Position numbers and translations under genes: made by a program | Shown: in pieces, positions 8,701 through 15,616 of the stretch | Layout: each line of letters begins with the position of its first letter | Numbering within the stretch: position 1 is the stretch's first letter | The notes under the pieces: model-generated | The model's input: the letters and a program-made list of their open reading frames with translations, nothing else | What the model was told of the DNA's origin: nothing | Database searches by the model: none | Assembly: GCA_002419385.1 (NCBI GenBank) | Contig: DIFZ01000036.1 | Span: 1-21,324, forward strand | Length of the DNA: 21,324 bases | DNA from: Geobacter sp. UBA5735 | Lineage (GTDB): Bacteria > Desulfobacterota > Desulfuromonadia > Geobacterales > Geobacteraceae | Direction of reading: 5' to 3'

Positions 8701-9265
8701 CTATGTGTCGGATATCAGGAAATTCGCCTCTGCCGACACCTCTTCGCTTATGGACAGGGCGGACCGGAGCGAAGTCAGGATCTGCGGTGTGGTCGCTGCT
8801 CTTACGGAAAAAATCACCAAGAAAGGCGACCGGATGGCCTTCGCCCTGCTGGAGGACCAGCAGGGGTCGGTGGAAGTGATGGTCTTCCCCGATGTGTACG
8901 CCAAATGCTCGGCATATCTTAAGGGAGAAGAGCCGCTCCTGGTGACGGGAACCGTGGAAAAGGGGGAGGAGAGCTGTAAGGTGAAGGCGGTCGAGATAAC
9001 CGTGCTGGGTTCTCTCAAAGAGACCCATTCCCGCAGGGTCAGCTTTACCTTGAAGGCTTCCGAAGTGCGCCGTGAGCAGCTGCAGTCCCTGAAAGAGATA
9101 CTTGCCCGGCATCGCGGAGACTGTCCGGCGTGCCTGCAGGTCATCATACCGGAACTATGCCGGACCGTCATCAAGCTGCCTGCCGCCTGTTCCGTCCGGG
9201 CCAGTGATGAATTGTCGCTGGAGGCGGAGGGCCTGTTCGGGTATAATGTGACAACTTTTGAATGA
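5798..9265 (+). CDS. dnaE: DNA polymerase III subunit alpha
   Basis: The replicative polymerase catalytic subunit, 1155 residues, close to the 1160 of E. coli DnaE. Order of parts: PHP domain (about 5-270), C-family polymerase core with catalytic aspartates in MPDIDVDF (D412 and D414) and the downstream YRPGPLGSGMVDDFIDRKHG segment, helix-hairpin-helix/beta-binding region with an internal clamp-binding motif QVSLF at 918-922, an OB-fold (about 985-1065, VRICGVVAAL onward) and a C-terminal domain. The PHP domain keeps all nine usual metal ligands: H10, H12, D43, H44, E69, H91, C141, D208 and H210. ATG 5798 is chosen over an in-frame TTG at 5783 because family members begin within a few residues of FVHLHVHS; neither has a clear ribosome-binding site. 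accA follows after 45 bp, an arrangement also found in E. coli. Confidence 0.97.
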   Translation: MELANFVHLHVHSQYSLLDGAIRIADLVKKATACAMPAVALTDHGNMFGAIEFYLKCKSAGIKPIIGCEVYLAPESRLVKESRGISDASYHLILLCENLEGYRNLSRLVSIGYKEGFYYRPRIDKEVLRRHSSGLIALSACLKGEVAWLCQGDRLDEARAVAAEYAEMFPDRYYLELQENTLPEQERANRGLMRVADELGLPLVATNDCHYLNREDAKPHEVLLCIQTGKTMDDPNRMCFSADEFYFKSPDEMAAAFSYAPQALATTARIAERCDLEFDFKTYHFPRYTLPEGQSLDDELTLRAQEGLRGRLEQIARKNPSFSPEDESVYWKRLEIELECIIQMGFPGYFLIVADFINWAKRQGIPVGPGRGSAAGSLVAYAIRITDLDPIPYNLLFERFLNPERISMPDIDVDFCQNRREEVIQYVTEKYGRDKVCQIITFGTMAAKGVIRDVGRALNYSYGEVDKIAKLVPNVLNINLAEAMKKEPKFAEIAAADPRIRNLLDTALCLEGLTRHASTHAAGVVVAPDTLEEFCPVYMDQKNNSITTQYSMKYVEKIGLVKFDFLGLKNLTVIDNAVKIIRAGKDPGFDITALGDDDEASYQLLQAGNTTGVFQLESSGMKELLVKLKPSCFEDIIAVCALYRPGPLGSGMVDDFIDRKHGRKPVTYDLPQLQPILKDTYGVIVYQEQVMQIARTLAGYSLGGADLLRRAMGKKDLAEMARQRDTFLKGSRENDVDPKKAEAIFDLMAKFAEYGFNKSHSAAYALIAYQTAYLKAHYPVEFMAALLTEDMDSSDKVTKNMAECRGMGIEVLPPDINASDLDFTVRENSIRFGLGAVKNVGVSAVEAILETRREGGFRDLFDFCTRVDLRKVNKRVVESLIKCGAFDSTNARRSQMAAALESAMELGQKIQKERASSQVSLFGEAEVVAGNGTGSGSLPDIPEWREKELLAFEKESLGFYVTGHPLDRYVSDIRKFASADTSSLMDRADRSEVRICGVVAALTEKITKKGDRMAFALLEDQQGSVEVMVFPDVYAKCSAYLKGEEPLLVTGTVEKGEESCKVKAVEITVLGSLKETHSRRVSFTLKASEVRREQLQSLKEILARHRGDCPACLQVIIPELCRTVIKLPAACSVRASDELSLEAEGLFGYNVTTFE

Positions 9266-9310
9266 CGGCCCGGGCCGCTAGGCCGAAATACAGCAAGGAG
9301 ACCTGTAACT

Positions 9311-10267
9311 ATGGGGCACCCAAATTATCTGGAGTTTGAAAAGCCCATCGCCGAGCTTGAGGAAAAGATCCGTGAACTCAACGAACTTTCGTCTGACTCG
9401 GTCGATCTGAAGGTGGACATCACGCGGCTTGAAAAAAAGGCGGACAAGTTGCGCAGGGAGATATTTTCCGACCTTACCCGCTGGCAGACCGTCCAGGTCG
9501 CGCGGCACATAAATCGACCGTTTACGCTTGACTATATAAGGCTCATTTTTACCGATTTCATCGAGTTGCATGGCGACCGGGCCTTTGCCGACGACCACGC
9601 CATCGTCGGTGGCCTGGCGCGGCTTGATGGAGAGCCGGTCATGGTGATCGGGCACCAGAAGGGCAGGGACACCAAGGAAAAGGTCTTCCGGAATTTCGGC
9701 ATGCCCAATCCCGAGGGGTACCGCAAGGCACTCCGCCTGATGGAGATGGCCGAACGCTTCGGTCTCCCCATCATCACCTTCGTCGACACCCCGGGGGCAT
9801 ATCCCGGGATCGGGGCAGAGGAGCGGGGTCAGGCAGAGGCCATTGCCAGGAACCTCAGGGAGATGTCCCGTCTCCGTGTGCCGATCGTTGTGGTGGTCAC
9901 CGGGGAAGGGGGCTCGGGCGGCGCGCTGGCCATTGCCGTCGGCGATCGCATCCTGATGCTCCAGCACTCCATCTATTCGGTCATTTCACCGGAGGGATGC
10001 GCGGCCATACTCTGGTCTGACGGCACCAAGGGGGAAGTGGCCGCGGAAGCCCTCAAACCCACCGCACGGGACCTGAAGGAACTGGACGTGATAGACGAAA
10101 TCGTTCCGGAGCCGCCGGGTGGCGCCCATCGCGACCATGAGGGCGCGGCGAAGAGCGTGCACAAGGCCATCGCCCGGAACCTGCGCGAGTTGCGGGCAAT
10201 CGCGGTTGACCAGCTCCTGGAGGAGCGGTACGCCAAATTCCGGCAGATGACGCGGTTCGTGGAATAA
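9311..10267 (+). CDS. accA: Acetyl-CoA carboxylase carboxyltransferase subunit alpha
   Basis: A 318-residue protein matching AccA in length (319 in E. coli) and sequence throughout. The N-terminal LEFEKPIAELEEKI helix, the LTRWQTVQVARHINRPFTLDY segment, the oxyanion-forming GEGGSGGALAI loop and the YSVISPEGCAAILW segment are all present. With AccD it transfers the carboxyl group from biotinyl-AccB to acetyl-CoA, the first step of fatty acid synthesis. AAGGAG stands 11 nt before the ATG. The 45-bp gap to dnaE and absence of a terminator between them point to co-transcription; a hairpin terminator follows about 140 bp after the stop codon. No accD lies in this window. Confidence 0.97.
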   Translation: MGHPNYLEFEKPIAELEEKIRELNELSSDSVDLKVDITRLEKKADKLRREIFSDLTRWQTVQVARHINRPFTLDYIRLIFTDFIELHGDRAFADDHAIVGGLARLDGEPVMVIGHQKGRDTKEKVFRNFGMPNPEGYRKALRLMEMAERFGLPIITFVDTPGAYPGIGAEERGQAEAIARNLREMSRLRVPIVVVVTGEGGSGGALAIAVGDRILMLQHSIYSVISPEGCAAILWSDGTKGEVAAEALKPTARDLKELDVIDEIVPEPPGGAHRDHEGAAKSVHKAIARNLRELRAIAVDQLLEERYAKFRQMTRFVE

Positions 10268-10409
10268 CCTGCAAGGATGGACCCCGGCATTCAGCTTGTC
10301 TCGGCGTTCAGACGTCACGGATTAAGGTTCTTCAGAAGCAGTGAACATTGCGCATCAAGGTACCGGCGGTGGGACCGAAAGGAGTGGCACTGCCGGAAAG
10401 CATACAGAG

Positions 10410-10437
10410 AAAAGGGGCAGCATATGTGCCCCTTTTT
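10410..10437. terminator. Intrinsic terminator between accA and rluB
   Basis: A 10-bp perfect stem (AAAAGGGGCA with TGCCCCTTTT, 10410-10419 and 10427-10436), a 7-nt loop and a T run ending at 10437 stop rightward transcription from accA. The symmetric A tract means it could also work leftward, but no leftward gene lies nearby. It ends 17 bp before the rluB start. Confidence 0.85.
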
Positions 10438-10454
10438 CCGTTACGAGGGACAGA

Positions 10455-11273
10455 ATGGAAGAGCGCTTGCAGAAAATTCTTTCACGGTCAGGTATTGCGT
10501 CGAGGAGAGCCGCGGAAGAGATCATCACCGCGGGGCGTGTCTCGGTAAACGGGATTGTCGTTGCCGAACTTGGCGCCAAGGCTGATGTGGAGAAGGACAG
10601 TGTAACCGTGGACGGCAGAGAGGTCGGCCTTGGCGGTGACAGGGTCTACATTGTCCTCTACAAGCCGGCAGGCTACATGACGACCCTCAAGGACCCCGAG
10701 GGGAGGCCCCTGGTGACTGATCTGCTGAAAGGGGTGAGAGAGCGCGTCTATCCGGTCGGGAGGCTGGATTACAACACCGAGGGCCTTCTGCTCCTGACCA
10801 ACGATGGTGAATGGGCCAATGCCATGGCCCATCCGCGCCACGAAGTGGACAAGGAGTACCACGTCCGGGTTCGTGGGGTGGTGTCAGCCCCACAGATGGA
10901 CGAGTTGCGTTCCGGCGTGGCGCTTGATGACGGGAAGACAGCTCCCGCCGCGGTATCTGTGGTCAGGGAAAGCGAAAACAACACCTGGCTCTCCCTGACC
11001 ATCCATGAAGGACGGTACCGCCAGGTCCGCCGCATGTGCGAAGCGGTGGGCCTGACAGTGGTGAGGCTCAAACGGGTTCGATACGGCTTCCTCGGTCTGG
11101 AGGGGCTGAAGATGGGCGGATACCGGTTCCTGGCGGCCGACGAAGCGTCCCGCCTGCTACGCATGAGCCGACCCGGAAAGGGAACGGCGAAATCCAATCC
11201 TGGTTCCGGCGAGGCGAAAGACAGGAAAAAAGCGACGACGCTTCAGGAACGAAGCAGGAAAATCCGTCGCTGA
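10455..11273 (+). CDS. rluB: 23S rRNA pseudouridine synthase, RluB type
   Basis: A 272-residue protein of the RsuA/RluB/E/F family. An S4 RNA-binding domain (about 3-60, RLQKILSRSGIASRRAAE) precedes the synthase domain with catalytic aspartate D105 in the GRLDYNTEGLLLLTNDG motif, plus the later GRYRQVRRM motif. The GRLDYNTEG form resembles RluB, which modifies U2605 of 23S rRNA (E. coli numbering); the exact target is inferred. A basic tail of about 35 residues (Lys/Arg-rich) follows the domain and could bind rRNA. The start at 10455 has GAGGGA just upstream and fits the family N-terminus, whereas the longer frame from 10341 would be read through the terminator hairpin. The next gene follows after 73 bp. 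Confidence 0.93.
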   Translation: MEERLQKILSRSGIASRRAAEEIITAGRVSVNGIVVAELGAKADVEKDSVTVDGREVGLGGDRVYIVLYKPAGYMTTLKDPEGRPLVTDLLKGVRERVYPVGRLDYNTEGLLLLTNDGEWANAMAHPRHEVDKEYHVRVRGVVSAPQMDELRSGVALDDGKTAPAAVSVVRESENNTWLSLTIHEGRYRQVRRMCEAVGLTVVRLKRVRYGFLGLEGLKMGGYRFLAADEASRLLRMSRPGKGTAKSNPGSGEAKDRKKATTLQERSRKIRR

Positions 11274-11346
11274 GCAGAACGGAATGCTGCGGAAGGAAGC
11301 CTTTTCCCTGATCAGGTTACTGCAACCGTTGCATGGGAGGATCTCT

Positions 11347-12447
11347 ATGGCAACTCTGTTTGAAACCACTCGCATCAAATCCATGACCCTGCCGAATCGC
11401 TTCGTCAGATCAGCCACCTGGGAAGGCATGGCCGAAAACGACGGTTCCTGTTCGACCCGGCTGCTTGATCTCACGGCACGGCTTGCCAGGGGCGGCGTCG
11501 GACTGATCATCACCGGTCATGCGTATGTGAGCCCCGAGGGGCAGGCGGGCCCCTGGCAGATCGGGGTCCACACCGACGGCATGGTGCATGGGCTCGGGAA
11601 ACTCGCCGAAGAGGCTCATCGGGCAGGGGGGAAGATAGCCCTGCAACTTGCACACGCCGGTTGCTACGCTCCGACGGCTCTTACCGGGATGAAGGCCGTG
11701 GGGCCGTCGCCGGGGATGCCCGGGCGGACTCCGGAATGCCGGGAGATGTCCGGGGAAGAGATCGGCGCCGTCTGTGAAGCCTTCGGCAGGGCGGCCGCAC
11801 GGGCAAAGTCGGCCGGATTCGACGCAGTGCAGATCCATGCCGCCCACGGCTACTTGTTGAGCGAATTTCTTTCGCCCTTCTATAACCGCCGGAATGACGG
11901 GTACGGCAGTAGTGCGGACAACAGGGCGCGGATCGTCCTCGAAGTTCTGGCGGGCGTGCGGGATGCGGTCGGTGACGGGTATCCGGTGCTCATAAAGCTC
12001 AATTCAGAGGACTTTGTCGACGGCGGTTTGACGGTGGACGACATGCTCCGTGTTTCCTCGATGCTGGAAGCAGCAGGCATTGATGCCATCGAGATGAGCG
12101 GGGGCACCATCTTTGCCTCCGGTGAATATTCGTCGATCCGCCAGGGGGATCCGTGCAGTCCTGAAAAGGAAGTCTATTACCGGGCAGCTGCGGTACGATT
12201 CAAGGGACAGATCGGCGTTCCGCTCATGCTGGTCGGTGGGATCCGTTCTTACGAGGTCGCGGAAGAGCTGGTCGACAGCGGCACCGCCGATTACATTTCC
12301 CTGTGCCGGCCCCTGATCCGGGAGCAGGGTCTGGTGAATCGCTGGCGTGGAGGAGACAGGAGCAGGGCGACCTGCCTGTCGGAGAATGCCTGCCGCGGAC
12401 CGCTTCTCAAGGGTGAGGGACTCCAGTGCGCCCTCGACAGGGGATAG
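11347..12447 (+). CDS. NADH:flavin oxidoreductase, old yellow enzyme-like FMN barrel
   Basis: A 366-residue protein of the old-yellow-enzyme family, FMN beta/alpha-barrel domain only. Family landmarks are RSATWEGMAE (21-30), the LQLAHAG strand (99-105), HAAHGYLLSEFLSP (164-177) with the His pair that binds the substrate carbonyl/flavin region, DGYGSSADNRARI, LIKLNS, and the phosphate-binding MLVGGIRS strand. It would reduce an activated C=C bond or act as an NAD(P)H oxidoreductase; the substrate is unknown. The C-terminus carries C343, C349 and C361 in a pattern like the iron-sulfur cluster region of dienoyl-CoA-reductase-type relatives, but a glutamate (E346) stands where a second cysteine is usual. 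GGGAGG lies 7 nt before the ATG. It ends at a strong terminator facing the leftward SPFH gene. Confidence 0.88.
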   Translation: MATLFETTRIKSMTLPNRFVRSATWEGMAENDGSCSTRLLDLTARLARGGVGLIITGHAYVSPEGQAGPWQIGVHTDGMVHGLGKLAEEAHRAGGKIALQLAHAGCYAPTALTGMKAVGPSPGMPGRTPECREMSGEEIGAVCEAFGRAAARAKSAGFDAVQIHAAHGYLLSEFLSPFYNRRNDGYGSSADNRARIVLEVLAGVRDAVGDGYPVLIKLNSEDFVDGGLTVDDMLRVSSMLEAAGIDAIEMSGGTIFASGEYSSIRQGDPCSPEKEVYYRAAAVRFKGQIGVPLMLVGGIRSYEVAEELVDSGTADYISLCRPLIREQGLVNRWRGGDRSRATCLSENACRGPLLKGEGLQCALDRG

Positions 12448-12480
12448 GGGAAAGGCCTGACCGCTGATGGATCAATGAAC

Positions 12481-12515
12481 AAAGGCCGGTACCCGCAGTG
12501 GGTTCCGGCCTTTTT
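12481..12515. terminator. Bidirectional intrinsic terminator between convergent genes
   Basis: A 14-bp stem with one T-T mismatch (AAAGGCCGGTACCC with GGGTTCCGGCCTTT), a GCAGT loop and TTTTT on the right side. It stands between the convergent oxidoreductase and SPFH genes, and its mirrored A/T ends allow it to serve both strands. Confidence 0.88.
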
Positions 12516-12542
12516 CGGCTGTTGCGGCGTCAGTGCCGACGG

Positions 12543-13388
12543 TCACTTGTGCAGGATCCCCTTGACCGCTTCAAGAAGATCCGCGGGCAGGACGTAGGTC
12601 TTGGTGTTCTGCGAAGAGGCAAGTTTCTGCATGGCACCCACGTAGCGATCACCGAGGAGGAACATGGCGGGCAGTTCCTTGTCTCCCACCGCAGCGGCAA
12701 TGTTGGCTATGGCTTTTGCCGAAGCGCTGGCCAGGGTCACCTGGGCTTCTGCCTCCCTCCTGGCGGCTTCCAGCTTGCCTTCCGCATCCAGGATGACGGC
12801 TGCTTTGCGGCCTTCGGCCTCGAGGATGGCTGCCCGCTTGGTCCTTTCGGCGGCAGCCTGCTGCTCCATGGCCAGTTGCATCGAGCCGGATGGCTTGATG
12901 TCCTGGATCTCCACCGACTTGACCGAGATGCCCCAGTCGACCACGTCGCTGGAGATTATTTCGCGGAGCCTCGCCTTGATGGTGTCGCGGGAGGAAAGGG
13001 CGACATCCAGCTCCATTTCCCCGATGATGGCCCTGAGGGTGGTCATGATGAGGTTCTGGATCGCAAACTCGTAATTGGAGATGCCGTAGACGGCCAGAAC
13101 GGGGTCCACGACCTTGATAAAGGCTATGGCATTGCAGACAATCACCGCGTTGTCCTTGGTGATCGCTTCCTGCGCGCCGATTTCCAGCGGCACGTCCTTG
13201 GTTGTGATGCGGCGGGAAACCCTGTCGATGTAGGGGATGATGAAGTTCAGGCCGGGCTTCAGTGTCACGTGGTACTTGCCGAGCCGTTCGACCACATACT
13301 CGAAACCCTGGGGAACGATGCGCACACCCATCATTATGGTGGCCGCTACCGCCAGGGCCAGGATAAAGAAAATAACGACGCCTCCCAT
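12543..13388 (-). CDS. SPFH/Band 7 (stomatin-like, QmcA family) membrane protein
   Basis: A 281-residue protein with one N-terminal transmembrane segment (about 3-21), an SPFH domain starting at VRIVPQGFEYVVERLGKYH, and an Ala/Glu-rich coiled coil (about 170-215, EAEGRKAAVILDAEGKLEAA) ending in a compact C-terminal region. SPFH proteins form large membrane-bound oligomers that organise membrane microdomains and often modulate proteases such as FtsH. GGAGGAGG lies before the ATG. It is 42 bp downstream of nfeD, its standard partner, and they form a two-gene leftward operon. Close relatives are called QmcA or stomatin/paraslipin; no finer assignment is safe. Confidence 0.93.
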   Translation of the reverse strand: MGGVVIFFILALAVAATIMMGVRIVPQGFEYVVERLGKYHVTLKPGLNFIIPYIDRVSRRITTKDVPLEIGAQEAITKDNAVIVCNAIAFIKVVDPVLAVYGISNYEFAIQNLIMTTLRAIIGEMELDVALSSRDTIKARLREIISSDVVDWGISVKSVEIQDIKPSGSMQLAMEQQAAAERTKRAAILEAEGRKAAVILDAEGKLEAARREAEAQVTLASASAKAIANIAAAVGDKELPAMFLLGDRYVGAMQKLASSQNTKTYVLPADLLEAVKGILHK

Positions 13389-13430
13389 GGAACCCTCCTC
13401 CTTTGCCGCTCAGGCGGCAGAACTGAATTG

Positions 13431-13868
13431 TCAGCCTTTCTTGATGATCAGCTTGTCTCCTGCCACATCGGCAATCATTCCCCGGTCTCCGACATGGAAT
13501 TCGTCTTCGGAAATGAACGACCACTCGTCAGAGCCCATGATGGCTATGGGGAAGCGTATTACCCCGCCGGGAAAGGTGGAATCGGTGACTCTGACAATCG
13601 TGCCCGTTTTGCCGATGACCGCATCCTTGCCCTGTCCGGAGAACGTCCTGGTTTCCTGGCGGAAGAACTTGAACCACATGAAGGTGAAGAGTCCCGAAAG
13701 AAAGGCCCACAGGGCAAGTTGCGCTGCAAGGGACTGGATGCCGAAGAGAAACGAGATAATCCCCGTGACTATGGCTGCAAGACCGAACCAGATAATGGTG
13801 AATGATGGTACGACAAGTTCCAGCGCGGCGAGGGCTATTCCGCTCGCAACCCAGATCCATGGCTTCAT
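13431..13868 (-). CDS. NfeD family membrane protein (short form)
   Basis: A 145-residue short-form NfeD. Hydrophobic segments (about 3-40 and 47-68) form three or four membrane helices, followed by a soluble OB-fold from about 85 to the end (GKTGTIVRVTDSTF, GDRGMIADVAGDKLIIKKG). There is no N-terminal ClpP-like serine protease domain, so it is the partner-type NfeD that works with SPFH proteins. The ATG at 13868 is preferred to an ATG 33 nt upstream, because GGGAGGTG lies directly ahead of it and the N-terminus MKPWIWVASGI starts with the first helix. The SPFH gene follows, indicating one operon. Confidence 0.92.
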   Translation of the reverse strand: MKPWIWVASGIALAALELVVPSFTIIWFGLAAIVTGIISFLFGIQSLAAQLALWAFLSGLFTFMWFKFFRQETRTFSGQGKDAVIGKTGTIVRVTDSTFPGGVIRFPIAIMGSDEWSFISEDEFHVGDRGMIADVAGDKLIIKKG

Positions 13869-13918
13869 GTTACACCTCCCGCGCCCATGGCAGCTGTTCA
13901 TGGGGAAACTATCATGGT

Positions 13919-13947
13919 ATAGTGCCTCATGGCGGGCGTTCTGTCAA
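13919..13947 (-). promoter_or_regulatory. Possible promoter of nfeD-SPFH
   Basis: On the minus strand a perfect TTGACA (13947-13942) is followed after 17 bp by CACTAT (13924-13919), or after 20 bp by TATACC (13921-13916). Either -10 is imperfect. The position, about 50 bp before the nfeD start, is suitable. Confidence 0.35.
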
Positions 13948-14055
13948 TCGGCATGTTGCGTGCCGGCCGTGTGCCCGTATACGGTCAGTGCCCGAAAGAA
14001 TCGGCTGATCTTCGCACGGCAGCGGGACCAGGGATGCGTTCAGGCAGAAACATTG

Positions 14056-14084
14056 TTGACCGGAGTGGCTGCTTGCGGCACAAT
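14056..14084 (+). promoter_or_regulatory. Sigma70 promoter of the second DUF4124 gene
   Basis: TTGACC (14056-14061), a 17-bp spacer and CACAAT (14079-14084) predict a start near 14091, about 35 nt before the ATG at 14126. Confidence 0.6.
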
Positions 14085-14125
14085 GACGTTACGGGATACA
14101 GGTTTGAAATATCCGGGGGTGCATC

Positions 14126-14668
14126 ATGAGATATGTTCTGCTGCTGCTGATTCTGTCATTTTCCCTGCCGGCCTCTGCCGAGATTTACAAATGGGTTGAT
14201 GACAAGGGCGTGATCAACTTCACGGACAATCGTGACGCTATTCCAGCAAAGTACCGGAAAAAAGCAGTACAGGTTTCCTCGGAAAAGCCAAAGCCGTCTG
14301 CAGCTGAACAGGGCGGCGGAGGACAAGCCGCTGAGCCGGCCCAGGGGCAGTCGGGCGGTGCGGCGGAGGTACAGAAGAGCGGCACGCTTTATGGCGGGCA
14401 CGATGAGGACTGGTGGAGAGAGCGCTACGGCAGCTTGCGGGGGGAAATCAAGGAGCTGCAGGACAACCTTCCCAAAAAACGCCAGGAGCTTGAACAGTTG
14501 AACAGGAAGTACCGGCTTTACACCTATTCGCGCAACCGTATCGCCTACCAGGAGAAGGCTGACGAGATCAAAAACGATGAAGATCGGATCAGGGAGCTCA
14601 TGGAAAAACTGAACGATCTTGAAAATGAGGCCGGCCGGGCCGGGATCCCCTTCGAGTGGCGAAAGTAG
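14126..14668 (+). CDS. DUF4124 domain envelope protein (second copy)
   Basis: A 180-residue exported protein built like the one at 3133-3693. It has a signal peptide (about 1-18, cleavage after ASA), a DUF4124 unit (EIYKWVDDKGVINFTDN), a low-complexity Gly/Ala/Gln linker, a TLYGG motif near residue 90, and a long charged C-terminal half (about 100-170, KELQDNLPKKRQELEQLNRK and onward) that should form a coiled coil. No lipobox cysteine is seen, so it is probably periplasmic. The ATG follows GGGGGTG. Both paralogues also share PxKYRKK directly after the DUF4124 unit and end in a similar AGxPxxxR segment. The function is unknown. Confidence 0.85.
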   Translation: MRYVLLLLILSFSLPASAEIYKWVDDKGVINFTDNRDAIPAKYRKKAVQVSSEKPKPSAAEQGGGGQAAEPAQGQSGGAAEVQKSGTLYGGHDEDWWRERYGSLRGEIKELQDNLPKKRQELEQLNRKYRLYTYSRNRIAYQEKADEIKNDEDRIRELMEKLNDLENEAGRAGIPFEWRK

Positions 14669-14712
14669 CGCCGTTATGTCGGCGTCCGTTGCGTTTCGGT
14701 GCGATTTCATCG

Positions 14713-14741
14713 TTGACAGGCGCCTGAAAAAAGGGTATAAG
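14713..14741 (+). promoter_or_regulatory. Sigma70 promoter of tRNA-Cys
   Basis: TTGACA (14713-14718), a 17-bp spacer and TATAAG (14736-14741) form a near-consensus promoter about 40 bp before the tRNA. Confidence 0.85.
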
Positions 14742-14782
14742 ATCGTTCCACCGTTCTGATCGTACCGGGATGGCGGTTCAAT

Positions 14783-14857
<75 letters not shown>

Positions 14858-14865
14858 GCAAATTC

Positions 14866-14897
14866 AAGGGGTTACAGTTAATCTGTAGCCCCTTTTT
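14866..14897 (+). terminator. Intrinsic terminator of tRNA-Cys
   Basis: A 12-bp stem with one G-T wobble (AAGGGGTTACAG with CTGTAGCCCCTT), a TTAAT loop and a TTTTT run, beginning 9 bp after the tRNA. Confidence 0.88.
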
Positions 14898-15142
14898 CTA
14901 TGTCCTGTTGCGAAAATTGCTGCAAAAATGTCACGACCCTTGCCATTGCATACTTTCGGGAAGCTTCGAAAGTTTCCTGAAGCGATTTTCTGAAGTTCTA
15001 GACATTCATGCGTCCTGAAGAGAGAGTTTTTTTCTTTCTTGGCATCATGCGAAGACGTATACTGTAGCCTGTTGCCGGTTGTAACCCGGCAAAACTCTTT
15101 CAGCACGGCACGAGGTTTCCCCTGTTCGATCAGTCGCTTGCA

Positions 15143-15616
15143 TTGTGGATAGTCGGCGGCATCCTTGCCGTTGCCGGCCTTGCGGGCATGGTGCTGCCCT
15201 TTCTGCCCGGGGCGCCGCTTTTGTTCCTGGGGCTTGTCTGTGCCGCCTGGGCCGAGGGTTTCACGCATGTTGGCGTCTGGACGCTGCTTCTCCTGGGATG
15301 CATGGCGGCGCTCACGTACGTTGTGGAGTTCGTGTCATCCATTATGGGCGCCAAAAAATACGGCGGTTCACCCCGCGCCATGTTCGGTGCGGCCTTGGGC
15401 GGAATAGTGGGATTGTTCTTCGGCATACCCGGCATTCTGCTCGGGCCTTTTGCGGGCGCCGTGGCCGGGGAGCTGTCCCTGCGGCGGGGCCTGGACCACT
15501 CCGGCCGTGCAGGTTTCGGAACCGTGGTGGGCATGGCGGTCGGGGTTGCCGGCAAGCTGGCGATCGGCATCGCCATGGTGGGACTCTTTCTGCTGGTGCG
15601 GGCAGGTGCCGGATAG
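15143..15616 (+). CDS. DUF456 family membrane protein
   Basis: A hydrophobic protein of about 157 residues with glycine-rich membrane segments typical of DUF456: an LPFLPGAPLLFLGL motif near residues 18-31, GAKKYGGSPRAMFGAALGGIVGLFFGIPG in the middle, and a C-terminal glycine-zipper-like helix pair. The function of the family is not established. The start is doubtful. TTG 15143 is given here but has no ribosome-binding site. The frame stays open to a stop at 15065, and CTG 15122 stands 6 nt after GAGG, which would add seven residues (LFDQSLA) resembling the usual N-terminus. No ATG or GTG is available in frame upstream. The roughly 245 bp between the tRNA-Cys terminator and this gene holds a TATACT (15058-15063) without a well-spaced -35. 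Confidence 0.8.
   Translation: MWIVGGILAVAGLAGMVLPFLPGAPLLFLGLVCAAWAEGFTHVGVWTLLLLGCMAALTYVVEFVSSIMGAKKYGGSPRAMFGAALGGIVGLFFGIPGILLGPFAGAVAGELSLRRGLDHSGRAGFGTVVGMAVGVAGKLAIGIAMVGLFLLVRAGAG

Noticed and set aside
12498..13805. 435-residue open frame on the plus strand
   Set aside because: It is antisense to the SPFH and NfeD genes, both of which have clear family motifs and ribosome-binding sites, and it covers the terminator.
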